Translations under genes and position numbers: made by a program | The notes under the pieces: model-generated | The model's input: the letters and a program-made list of their open reading frames with translations, nothing else | Database searches by the model: none | Told to the model about the DNA's origin: nothing | Shown: positions 26,698-35,050 of the stretch, in pieces | How the letters are laid out: each line of letters starts with the position of its first letter | Numbering within the stretch: the first letter of the stretch is position 1 | Source: Sulfuricurvum sp. | GTDB taxonomy: Bacteria > Campylobacterota > Campylobacteria > Campylobacterales > Sulfurimonadaceae | Direction: 5' to 3' | Assembly: GCA_030692765.1 (NCBI GenBank) | Contig: JAUYUB010000024.1 | Coordinates: forward strand, 62,001 to 126,000 | Length of the DNA stretch: 64,000 nt

Positions 26698-27539
26698 TCG
26701 ATTTACACATTCAAAAAGAGGAGTTTCTCAAACATTGTGAGGAATTCAAAGGATATTCTCCTTTGACTATTTTTAGTTACGAAGAGTCCATAGCTCAGAT
26801 GCTGCAACACGCTGATATTGAGTATATAGAGCAAGAGATACGTATTAATTTAACCCCGTTACGGATGAAAATTGTTTCACTAAAAGCCAAAACAATCGCA
26901 CGTAAACTAAGTGCGATCCGCAGTTTCGTTAAGTACCTTCGCCGTGATGGAATGGTTGTTCATCTGAGGGCAGATGAAAGTATCAAAATTCCTAAAACAC
27001 TTCCAAAGCCTGTGTCGCATGAGCATATTCTAGGAGCGCTCTCTCATGCTCCCATGATGGAACATTTGGCTATTTTAATGCTGTATACGATGGGACTAAG
27101 AATCAGTGAACTCGCAATGCTACGTACTGCAAATGTAGGAGAACGATGGTGCAGAGTAATGGGTAAAGGGTCTAAAGAACGTGATGTACCCGTTTTAAAA
27201 CACGTTTATGAAGCAATACAGCACTATAAAGCTCAAAAGGGCGAAGGGAAATTTCTCTTTGAGGCAAACGGAGAAAAATTAAGCGAAAATAGTCTAAGAT
27301 ACTTTATTATGAAGGTGTTTAAAGAGGTTGGATTGCATGTTACTCCTCACCAGCTTCGACATGCATACGCAACGGAGTTATTAAACAATAATGCCCGGAT
27401 TGCCGATGTTAGCGAATTGCTCGGTCATTCAAGTATGGCAACAACACAGATTTATACCAAGTTGGGAAATGCGTTGAAAATGGATAATTACCTCAAGTCG
27501 CACCCTTTATGTCACAAAACAGAGGATAAAGAGTGCTAG
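26694..27539 (+). CDS. xerH: XerH/XerD-like tyrosine recombinase
   Basis: A 281-residue protein. The SAM-like N-terminal DNA-binding domain (~1-105) is followed by a catalytic domain with all key residues: Arg in MGLRISELAML (~136), Lys in GKGSKERDVP, HxxR in TPHQLRHAYATE (~219), His in ELLGHSSMATT, and the nucleophilic Tyr in TQIYTKLG (~256). Campylobacterota usually have a single chromosomal recombinase, XerH, resolving dimers at difH. No dif site was identified nearby. It overlaps the next gene by 7 nt, an unusual link between a recombinase and pilus-like genes. Confidence 0.85.
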   Translation: MIDLHIQKEEFLKHCEEFKGYSPLTIFSYEESIAQMLQHADIEYIEQEIRINLTPLRMKIVSLKAKTIARKLSAIRSFVKYLRRDGMVVHLRADESIKIPKTLPKPVSHEHILGALSHAPMMEHLAILMLYTMGLRISELAMLRTANVGERWCRVMGKGSKERDVPVLKHVYEAIQHYKAQKGEGKFLFEANGEKLSENSLRYFIMKVFKEVGLHVTPHQLRHAYATELLNNNARIADVSELLGHSSMATTQIYTKLGNALKMDNYLKSHPLCHKTEDKEC

Positions 27540-28570
27540 AGCGGCTATTCCAAAAAATATTTGTTTCCATTGTCCCTGTTGAAGATGGTCATGAAGTGTT
27601 GAGTGTTGCTCTTAAAAACAAGAAAGTTTTGTATAAAGAACAGCGCCATTTTGAGGGAAGTGAACCTTCACGTGCCATGAACCGTTACATTCAAGAAACT
27701 GTCGATGTCTCTCCTATCTACTACATCAGTACAATTAATACTCAGGCGCATCAAGGGGCTCATGCAGGTTGCGCTAATAACAAAAAAACGCAGCACAGTG
27801 ATGATACCCGTGTGAGTGAAGTTTGCCGCAATAAGAAGTGGACGCTCTATGCTTCTTTTGATGATCTGCATTCTTTGACCTATGAATATCATACGGTGGG
27901 CCTTGATTTTATTTTTTCCCCTTTTTCCATTCTTGAGTATTCTTTTGCAGATAAGATAAAAGAGAGCTTTGCTCTTTATGCATTTTCAATGCCGGGCCTT
28001 TTCGCGGTTGCGATCTTTGATAACGGAATGCTTGAATATGCCCATTATTATACGGATCGAGCCACTCCCGATCTAGAGGATACATCAGAAGTTTTGGGCG
28101 TTGATTTTACCTCCACAATCATTGAAGAAGAAGAGGATAAGGACGGGCTGATCAATCTGGATGATATTGAGGGACTTGAGGATCTTGATATTATTGATGA
28201 CTTGGATTCCCTTAGCGATATTGACGACCTTAACGAACTTGAAGAAGTTCATGAATTTAGCGAGGATATGCCTACGAATGAAGAGAAACGTCAATCACGA
28301 GAGCAAATAATGATTAAAGATGAGATAGACGGCTCTTCAGAGGATTACCAGCACTTTAACTACATCCAAAAGGCGTTGAATGAGTTTTACATGATGGATG
28401 AGTGTCGTAGCCGTTTTGTGGAAACCGTGTGCATTGCAGATTCTAAAGGTGCAAGCGAAGAGTTGAAACGTTATTTGGAGGAAGAACTCTTTTTGAATGT
28501 TCTGGTACGTAAAGTAGATGTGATTGAAACCATAAATGCACTTGCAATGCAAGAGGAGGAGGGACTTTGA
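27533..28570 (+). CDS. PilM/GspL-like cytoplasmic protein (tentative)
   Basis: A 345-residue protein with a GTG start and no signal or membrane segment. The first ~190 residues could form an actin-like ATPase-fold half (SVALKNKKVLYKEQ and ALYAFSMPGLFAVAIFDNG). Residues ~200-250 are a striking acidic, leucine-rich stretch with repeated Asp-Leu and Ile-Asp steps. The C-terminal ~75 residues contain a QKALNEFYMMDECRSRFVET region. The call rests on position: the next two genes look like PilN and PilO, which bind PilM in type IV pilus and transformation machines. An ATP-binding motif is not clear. Confidence 0.55.
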   Translation: MLERLFQKIFVSIVPVEDGHEVLSVALKNKKVLYKEQRHFEGSEPSRAMNRYIQETVDVSPIYYISTINTQAHQGAHAGCANNKKTQHSDDTRVSEVCRNKKWTLYASFDDLHSLTYEYHTVGLDFIFSPFSILEYSFADKIKESFALYAFSMPGLFAVAIFDNGMLEYAHYYTDRATPDLEDTSEVLGVDFTSTIIEEEEDKDGLINLDDIEGLEDLDIIDDLDSLSDIDDLNELEEVHEFSEDMPTNEEKRQSREQIMIKDEIDGSSEDYQHFNYIQKALNEFYMMDECRSRFVETVCIADSKGASEELKRYLEEELFLNVLVRKVDVIETINALAMQEEEGL

Positions 28571-29094
28571 AATACAGTCTAATCACTCCTCGTCGTAAAA
28601 AAGTCATCAGCGGTGAGATTCAACTTGCACTTTTTTTCTTTATGGTGAGCATCGTGATGGTTGTAGGGACCTATGCATTTTTGAGCTATAAAACCTATGA
28701 GTTTAAATCGCAGCATGCAAGTATAGGCAATAGAATAAAGAACCTAAACGAGAAGACGCATATTTTAGAAAAAAATATTGAAAATATTGAGGCAGCGGTT
28801 CGGATACATGAGGAGATCACGACGAATAATATGGTGATGAAGGAGAGTATTCGTAACCTTTTTGATCTTGTTCCGGATAAAATAACACTGACCCGTGCAG
28901 AACTGGGAGCTAAAACTTTGGTCCTTTCGGGTATTACACCTAGTAAAGAAACGTATGAATCTTTATTACAGGCACCGCTAAAGTCTATTTTTCATCGAAC
29001 GTATACGAGTTACTATCCAGCTCAAAACGGATGGTATAACTTTACGTCGACGAATTATTTGGATGATGAAACTGCGGTAGAGGTGATTGAATGA
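28567..29094 (+). CDS. PilN-like inner-membrane protein
   Basis: A 175-residue protein with a TTG start behind a strong GGAGGAGGG. One membrane helix at ~18-40 (LALFFFMVSIVMVVGTYAFL) is followed by a periplasmic coiled coil (~50-85) and a small alpha/beta end with LGAKTLVLSGITPSKETYESLL, which fits the PilN/GspL-C fold. In type IV pilus and Campylobacter DNA-uptake systems such a protein links cytoplasmic PilM to PilO. It overlaps both neighbours by 4 nt. Confidence 0.65.
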   Translation: MKYSLITPRRKKVISGEIQLALFFFMVSIVMVVGTYAFLSYKTYEFKSQHASIGNRIKNLNEKTHILEKNIENIEAAVRIHEEITTNNMVMKESIRNLFDLVPDKITLTRAELGAKTLVLSGITPSKETYESLLQAPLKSIFHRTYTSYYPAQNGWYNFTSTNYLDDETAVEVIE

Positions 29095-29612
29095 GCAAGC
29101 GTCAGAATCACCGGACTTTGTATTTAGTCCTTATCTCTCTATTTTTATTTACAGCTATTGTCGTTTTCTCGGTTCTTTTCTTGATTCCAAAGGGTAAAGA
29201 ATATCGTACATTACGACTCGAAAGTAAAAAAGAACAGCAGATGATTGCCAGAGTGCAAGAGGAATACGACAGAGTTGACGAAAAATTAGAGAAGCTAAAA
29301 GGTGAAAATAGTCATACCCTTACAGCATTTAAAACACCGTTTAATCCGAAAAAGTTTACGAACAACAATCACGAGGATTTTGAAAACCTGTATTTAACAG
29401 AGATTGAGATGGTAGATCATAACGGTTCGTTTAAAGTCTATGAAGTGAATGCTACAACCAAGATAACGTCACCCCAGGTCTTTTATCAGTTTCTTGAAAA
29501 AATAAACAAGAGTGATTGGATTATTGGAGTTAATTTTCCTATCTATTTTGAGCGTGAGGGGGATAGGATCAAATCCTCCTTTACGATGAAAGTTCATCAT
29601 AACACTATTTAA
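29091..29612 (+). CDS. PilO-like inner-membrane protein
   Basis: A 173-residue protein. One membrane helix (~11-31) is followed by a coiled coil (LESKKEQQMIARVQEEYD onward, ~45-80) and a periplasmic ferredoxin-like domain (KVYEVNATTKITSPQVFYQF). This is the same topology as PilO, the partner of PilN. It is the last gene of the plus-strand run from HP0268 to here and ends 8 nt inside convergent proC. No secretin, pilus ATPase or prepilin peptidase gene is nearby, so the rest of the machine must be elsewhere. Confidence 0.65.
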   Translation: MSKRQNHRTLYLVLISLFLFTAIVVFSVLFLIPKGKEYRTLRLESKKEQQMIARVQEEYDRVDEKLEKLKGENSHTLTAFKTPFNPKKFTNNNHEDFENLYLTEIEMVDHNGSFKVYEVNATTKITSPQVFYQFLEKINKSDWIIGVNFPIYFEREGDRIKSSFTMKVHHNTI

Positions 29613-30369
29613 AGCTTTTGGCCTTTTCATATGCTAAGCGGATAGCTTCCATACATCCGTTGCGCACACCAAAGTTTTCCAATGCTCCGTAACCTGCAGC
29701 GGTTGTTCCTCCCGGACTCATAACACGGTCTTTTAGTAAAGCCGGATGAGTTGTTTGTATGAGTGTCCCAAATCCTTCAAAAAGTCCTCTCATGAGGGTC
29801 ATGGCATCATCTCTTTTGAGTCCCTCACGTACTGCACCGTCACAAAGGGCTTCTGCAATAAGGGTAAGATAAGCAGGGCCGCTTCCCGCGAGCGCGGTTG
29901 CAATATCAAGTTCTTTTTCGCTTCCAAGCCACAATGTGTTACCAATCGAACTAAACAATGCAACCGCTTCATCCCGCAGAGCAACATCACCTACAAGCGA
30001 TGTCATGGATAGACTCACTTCAGCAGCAAGGTTTGGCATGGCCCGCACATAGCTTACAGCACTGATGCTGTGCAGTGAAGATAGCGAAGTTCCTGCTAGT
30101 ACTGAATAAAGGGCTTTTGCCTTACCTTGCAAGCGGGTAGAGATTTCGGGAAGATTGTAAGGCTTGACACACAGGATCAGGGTCTTTCCTTCACAGCTAG
30201 AGTCTTCATAGAGTGTTTTTTGAATATTGCTTCCCAATGAGGTTTCAAATTGGTCTAAAGCATCTTGTGTGCGTCCTATGACTTCGAGTGTATAGGTCTC
30301 TTTTAATCCTTTTGCAATGGATAGAGCCATTTTTCCATTGCCAATGAAGGTAATAGCGGGCTTATTCAT
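29605..30369 (-). CDS. proC: pyrroline-5-carboxylate reductase
   Basis: A 254-residue protein starting at ATG 30369, where the family's first strand begins (KPAITFIGNGKMALSIAKGL, a GxGxM Rossmann motif). The C-terminal dimerisation domain has ATALAGSGPAYLTLIAEAL and DRVMSPGGTTAAGYGALE, the P5CR signature. It catalyses the last step of proline synthesis with NAD(P)H. The start overlaps the fliW stop by 8 nt, so the two are cotranscribed; an upstream in-frame ATG at 30414 lies inside fliW and is less likely. Confidence 0.94.
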   Translation of the reverse strand: MNKPAITFIGNGKMALSIAKGLKETYTLEVIGRTQDALDQFETSLGSNIQKTLYEDSSCEGKTLILCVKPYNLPEISTRLQGKAKALYSVLAGTSLSSLHSISAVSYVRAMPNLAAEVSLSMTSLVGDVALRDEAVALFSSIGNTLWLGSEKELDIATALAGSGPAYLTLIAEALCDGAVREGLKRDDAMTLMRGLFEGFGTLIQTTHPALLKDRVMSPGGTTAAGYGALENFGVRNGCMEAIRLAYEKAKSFK

Positions 30370-30751
30370 TGGATTGGCCTTTGAGATAGTTACGAATCGG
30401 TTCTGCAATAGCAAAATCAGAACGGTTGTCGATGATGACTTGAGCCATTTTTTGATTGTCTGTGTTAAAGATCAAGGGAGCAACAAAATTGATAGTTGAA
30501 TCTTCAATGGAACTGCTTAAAATAACAATGTTAAAGATGAGTAGATTAGTGCTCTCATCAATTTGCATTGCAGCTTGGAGGGATGTCGGAATATCAAACG
30601 AGTATTCACGTAAAGCATAGGGATTGATAAGCGTAAAAGAAGGGCCGCCATCCATTGTTTCAAGACGCATAAAAATATCATCAATTTTTTTAAGTTCCAT
30701 GTGAGTCACAGACTCGAAACCAAGCATCGGAAGTTGTAGAGTAAACTGCAT
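30362..30751 (-). CDS. fliW: flagellar assembly factor FliW
   Basis: A 129-residue protein with the FliW pattern: LPMLGFESVTHMELKKID at the start, the FTLINPYALREYSFDIP core, and the INFVAPLIFNTDNQKMAQ stretch near the end. FliW binds CsrA and flagellin and couples flagellin amount to its translation; in Campylobacter and Helicobacter this pair controls FlaA. It is first in the fliW-proC pair and divergent from bamD with about 160 nt between. Confidence 0.92.
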   Translation of the reverse strand: MQFTLQLPMLGFESVTHMELKKIDDIFMRLETMDGGPSFTLINPYALREYSFDIPTSLQAAMQIDESTNLLIFNIVILSSSIEDSTINFVAPLIFNTDNQKMAQVIIDNRSDFAIAEPIRNYLKGQSNE

Positions 30752-30914
30752 AATAGCCTCACAAAGTTAAGGATTGTTCACGATTTTAACACACGAACTA
30801 TAAAAAAGTCACATGATAAAAATAATCGCTTTAAAAGTAGGATAAAACGCTCCTTTATATTAATCTCTTTTTGGTAAAATGGTTTTAACTTAAATAGAAA
30901 ACGGACAGTATGAA

Positions 30915-31634
30915 ATGATGATTCGAATCATAATTATGACAGCAGTGACTGTACTCTTTTTGGGCGGATGCGCAAAAGATGTTGATGAATACAATAAGTC
31001 TGCTGATTATTGGTACGAAAAAATGATTACGGCCATATCAGATGGAAATTTAGAGAGAGCAGACAGTGCCTATAGCTCATTGCAAAGTGAGCACATCGCT
31101 TCACCTTTGTTGAATGAAGCAACATTGATCATGGCACAGGCGCATATGGCGTATGAAGAGTATTTACTCTCAGAACATTTTTTGGATGAATACAATCGTC
31201 GCTATGCGACTTCTGCAGGAAAAGAGTACGCTGAATTTTTGAAAATAAAATCGAAGTTTTTAGCCCTTCCTAATCCTGGACGGGATCAGGGGCTGATTGA
31301 TGAGACATTAAAAGGAGCACATCTTTTTAAAATAAATTATCCTTATTCGATTTATACTCCGTTGGTTACCACGATGGAGACACAGTTGCAGTTGGCAAAG
31401 TCAACATTGAATGAACACATTGCAGGATTGTATGATCGATTAGGAAAACCAAAAGGTGCAGTGGTCTATCGCAACAGTGCTCCAGTAACATGGATTGATC
31501 CGTCAGAAGTCCAAGCAGCACAAGTGCCATGGTATCGTGAGATATTTGAAGGGGATGGAACCAGCAGCTGGTATGATTTTATGATTCCAAAAACGCGGAG
31601 TGTCGTTTCTATGGATGATAACGAAACTAAATAA
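30915..31634 (+). CDS. bamD: outer-membrane assembly lipoprotein BamD
   Basis: A 239-residue lipoprotein with a signal peptide ending in the lipobox FLGGC (Cys ~19). Helical TPR-like repeats follow: SADYWYEKMITAISDGNLER, LIMAQAHMAYEEYLLSEHFL and the later VTTMETQLQLAKSTLNEHIAGLY. Size and pattern match BamD, the essential lipoprotein partner of BamA in beta-barrel insertion. Two adjacent ATGs (30915 and 30918) are possible starts. It lies 22 nt before lon and is probably cotranscribed. Confidence 0.9.
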   Translation: MMIRIIIMTAVTVLFLGGCAKDVDEYNKSADYWYEKMITAISDGNLERADSAYSSLQSEHIASPLLNEATLIMAQAHMAYEEYLLSEHFLDEYNRRYATSAGKEYAEFLKIKSKFLALPNPGRDQGLIDETLKGAHLFKINYPYSIYTPLVTTMETQLQLAKSTLNEHIAGLYDRLGKPKGAVVYRNSAPVTWIDPSEVQAAQVPWYREIFEGDGTSSWYDFMIPKTRSVVSMDDNETK

Positions 31635-31656
31635 ACATTTTTCAAGGATTTAGTCA

Positions 31657-34080
31657 ATGCAACTTAGTAATTACAGCCCGTTTCCAACCGTTTTGCCGGT
31701 TATTGCGGAGGATGATCTTTTTTTATATCCTTTTATGATTTCCCCGCTTTTTTTAAATGATGAAAAAAATATAGCCGCTGCAACGGAGGCTATAGAAAAC
31801 AACTCTCTGGTGATCGTCTGTCCGGTTAAGCCGGACCATGAAGGCGGGCGTGACAGTTCATCGGTTTACGACGCGGGAGTCATTGGCTCCATTATGCGTA
31901 AGGTCGTCCTTCCTGACGGACGTATCAAAATTTTGTTTCAAGGTCTTGCGCGCGGGCATATTATGGAATTTAGCAATGATGATCCGTTACGCGCCCATGT
32001 CGATATCATTGCGCCTGAGGGTGTTAGCAATCTTAAGATGGATGCGCTCCTCGAAATATTACGCGAAAAGGTACGTGCCCTGGCTCAGGTTAGTAATTAT
32101 TTTCCGGCAGATTTACTGCGTACCATTGAAGAAAATCATGAAGTTAATCGTATTATTGATCTGATCTGCAGTTCGATTAAGCTCAAAAAAGAGAGTGCTT
32201 ATCATCTCTTTATCGAGCGTGATCCTGAAAAGCGTTGTCTGATCCTTATCGATGAGCTTATAGAAGAGACGGAAGCCGCACGATTGCAAAAAGAGATCCG
32301 CTCCAAAGTGCATACACGTATCGAAAAGGTAAACAAAGAATATTTTTTGAAAGAACAGCTCAAACAGATACAAAAAGAGCTTGGTACCGATACGCATCGT
32401 GATGAAGAGATAGAAGAGTTTCGTAAAAAGCTTGAGAGCAAAAAGTCTAAGATGCATGAAGATGCCTACAAAGAGATCAATAAACAGCTGGAGCGTTTTG
32501 CACGTATGCATCCGGACAGTGCCGATGCTGGGATGATACAAACCTATTTGGAATGGGTATTGGATATTCCGTATGGGGAAGAGGCCAAAAAAGCGCTGCA
32601 TGTGAACGAAGTAGAAACGCAACTGAATAAAGACCATTTTTCACTGCGCAAACCAAAAGAACGCATTTTGGAATATTTCTCAGTCAAAGAGCTTTTGGAG
32701 CTTCGGGGAATGGCTGACAAAGAGGGACGCGGAGCAATTTTGTGTTTTGTGGGTCCTCCTGGTGTCGGTAAGACATCGTTGGCAAATTCGATCGCCGTAG
32801 CACTCAAGCGTCCGTTGATTCGAGTCGCACTTGGCGGGCTGGAAGACGTAAATGAATTGCGTGGACATCGCCGTACGTATGTGGGAGCAATGCCTGGACG
32901 TATTGTTCAAGGGTTGATCGAAGCTAAGAAGATGAATCCGGTTATTGTTTTGGATGAAATTGACAAAGTGGCAAAGTCCAATCGCGGTGATCCGACTGCC
33001 GTATTGCTGGAGATCTTGGATCCGGAGCAAAACAGTCATTTTAGAGATTATTATCTGAATTTTAATCTTGATTTGAGCAAAGCAATCTTTATCGCGACAG
33101 CCAATGATGCAGGTCAGATTCCGGGACCTCTGCGTGATCGTATGGAGTTTATACCGGTGAGTTCTTATACGCCACAGGAGAAGTTTCAGATTGCAAAGCA
33201 GTATTTGATTCCGCAAGAGCTTAAAAAGCATGGACTGAAGTCTTCGGAACTTTCTATTTCGAAAACGGCTTTAGCTGAGGTGATAGAGAAGCATACAAGG
33301 GAAGCTGGAGTACGAAATCTTCGCCGCCGTATTGCAGATATCGTTCGTAAAAGTGCTAAACGTATTTTAGAAAACCCTAATGCAGAAAAAATCAATGTTA
33401 GCATTAAAAATATCAAAGACTTTTTGGAAAAAACGGTTTTTGAGATTGAAAAGACGGATCATATCAATCGTGTCGGCGTAGTAAACGGTCTTGCATGGAC
33501 GGCAGTTGGAGGGGATGTACTCAAAATCGAAGCGATTCGTATCAACGGAAAAGGGATGCTGCAGCTGACCGGAAGTTTGGGAGAGGTAATGAAAGAGTCC
33601 GCACGTATTGCCCTCTCAGTGGTTAAAACGCTCATTGATAGCGGTAAGATTACCGTAGATCACTCGGTTATTCCTCTAAGTCCTACTGAGCGTGAGGGTA
33701 ATGTTACTGTGGATGCCAGCGAAGTGTATAAGCGCTTTGATCTGCACATTCACGTACCTGATGGTGCAACACCAAAAGATGGTCCGAGTGCGGGGATCGC
33801 AATGTGTACGGTTATCGCTTCAATACTTTCGAATAAAAAAATTCGTGCCGATATCGCGATGACGGGTGAAGTGTCGCTTAGCGGCAATGTTCTGCCAATC
33901 GGCGGGTTAAAAGAAAAATTGATTGCTGCTCATCGTGCGGGAATGGTTTTGGCCCTTATTCCTCAAAAAAACTATGAGCGGGATTTGAATGACATTCCGG
34001 ATGAAGTGAAAAATGCTGTGGAAATAGTGGGGGTTAGTCGTATTGAAGAGGTGCTTGAGCGTCTTTTAATCGAAGCATAA
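31657..34080 (+). CDS. lon: ATP-dependent protease Lon
   Basis: An 807-residue protein with an N-terminal substrate-binding LonN domain (~5-200), a coiled helical region, an AAA+ module with Walker A GPPGVGKTSLAN (~366) and Walker B VIVLDEIDKV, and a C-terminal protease domain with the catalytic Ser in PKDGPSAGIAM (~710) and Lys in the GLKEKLIAAHRAG helix (~752). It degrades misfolded and regulatory proteins in the cytosol. The last 47 nt overlap the convergent tilS gene. Confidence 0.97.
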   Translation: MQLSNYSPFPTVLPVIAEDDLFLYPFMISPLFLNDEKNIAAATEAIENNSLVIVCPVKPDHEGGRDSSSVYDAGVIGSIMRKVVLPDGRIKILFQGLARGHIMEFSNDDPLRAHVDIIAPEGVSNLKMDALLEILREKVRALAQVSNYFPADLLRTIEENHEVNRIIDLICSSIKLKKESAYHLFIERDPEKRCLILIDELIEETEAARLQKEIRSKVHTRIEKVNKEYFLKEQLKQIQKELGTDTHRDEEIEEFRKKLESKKSKMHEDAYKEINKQLERFARMHPDSADAGMIQTYLEWVLDIPYGEEAKKALHVNEVETQLNKDHFSLRKPKERILEYFSVKELLELRGMADKEGRGAILCFVGPPGVGKTSLANSIAVALKRPLIRVALGGLEDVNELRGHRRTYVGAMPGRIVQGLIEAKKMNPVIVLDEIDKVAKSNRGDPTAVLLEILDPEQNSHFRDYYLNFNLDLSKAIFIATANDAGQIPGPLRDRMEFIPVSSYTPQEKFQIAKQYLIPQELKKHGLKSSELSISKTALAEVIEKHTREAGVRNLRRRIADIVRKSAKRILENPNAEKINVSIKNIKDFLEKTVFEIEKTDHINRVGVVNGLAWTAVGGDVLKIEAIRINGKGMLQLTGSLGEVMKESARIALSVVKTLIDSGKITVDHSVIPLSPTEREGNVTVDASEVYKRFDLHIHVPDGATPKDGPSAGIAMCTVIASILSNKKIRADIAMTGEVSLSGNVLPIGGLKEKLIAAHRAGMVLALIPQKNYERDLNDIPDEVKNAVEIVGVSRIEEVLERLLIEA

Positions 34081-35050
34081 CCTCAAATGCTTTGGGATGT
34101 ACGGCGAGATAGCCGCGCATTTTAGGTTCGATTTTTTGGATTCTACACACTTCTTTAAACTCTTTTTTCATGCTTTCATCTACGATATACGGGGTAATAT
34201 AGGTATAGTTTTCCTCGACAGTAACCACATAGGTACGACCCACAATCAGCGATTTTTCCTGCTTTAGGAGTTCTTTTTCATTTCCTCGCATGACATGCCC
34301 CAGCGATTTCAAAATACCATCCACGGCAACAATAAGGGAATGGCTGTTTTTTGGATTGGTAAAATAGTAGAGTCCATCTATGTGTTCAATCGAGACACCT
34401 TCAATCAGTGCTGCATTGTCTTCTTCCAGGTAGCGAAAACTGCGTTTGATCGCTTCACGGTACTCTTGCATCAGGGGCGTACTGAAACGACGGCGAAAGA
34501 TGTTACGGGTGTAGCGATCATCACTATTACTTTCATCAATAAAGTGCGCGTGATCATGTTGAGACAAATACTCTTCAATACTCTCACGATCATGTTCCAG
34601 CAAAGGACGTACAAGCCTCATCCCATCTCTGGAATCAATGGAACGGATACCCAGCAGTTCAGGTAATCCAGAACCGCGGCAAAACTGCATCATGAGCCAT
34701 TCTAAGCGGTCGTTGAGCTGATGAGCAGTGAGAACATAGGTGTAGTTATATTTTTCTACCAGATACTTTAAAAAGGTGTAGCGCTCTTCACGGGCACGGT
34801 GTTCAAAATTTTTTCCTTCCAAATGACAGGAATGGACATAACAACGAAGATGATGAGCAAGTGCAAGTTCTTCAGCACTTTGAGCTTCCTGGTCACTTGA
34901 GGGCCTGGTATGGTAGTTCACATGGGCGATATCAAAAGTAATGTTATGAGAACGTAAAAGATGAAAAAGAGCAGTGGAATCAACTCCGCCAGAAAAAGCG
35001 AGGAGAGCTTTCCCTTTTTGAAGTAGGTCTAGGTGGAGGAGACTAAGCAT
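34034..35050 (-). CDS. tilS: tRNA(Ile)-lysidine synthase
   Basis: A 338-residue protein with the PP-loop motif AFSGGVDSTALFHLL near residue 18 and the HVNYHTR and TAHQLNDRLEWLMMQ segments typical of TilS. The C-terminal part is short compared with the E. coli protein, normal for Campylobacterota. It converts C34 to lysidine in the CAU-anticodon tRNA-Ile so that AUA is read as Ile. It overlaps rimO by 8 nt upstream and lon by 47 nt at its 3' end, tail to tail. Confidence 0.93.
   Translation of the reverse strand: MLSLLHLDLLQKGKALLAFSGGVDSTALFHLLRSHNITFDIAHVNYHTRPSSDQEAQSAEELALAHHLRCYVHSCHLEGKNFEHRAREERYTFLKYLVEKYNYTYVLTAHQLNDRLEWLMMQFCRGSGLPELLGIRSIDSRDGMRLVRPLLEHDRESIEEYLSQHDHAHFIDESNSDDRYTRNIFRRRFSTPLMQEYREAIKRSFRYLEEDNAALIEGVSIEHIDGLYYFTNPKNSHSLIVAVDGILKSLGHVMRGNEKELLKQEKSLIVGRTYVVTVEENYTYITPYIVDESMKKEFKEVCRIQKIEPKMRGYLAVHPKAFEVMLRLKDAQAPLQYD

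Noticed and set aside
26694-27539. Phage or integron integrase
   Set aside because: No attachment repeats, cassettes or phage genes are near, and the gene sits in a housekeeping operon, so a chromosomal XerH is more likely.
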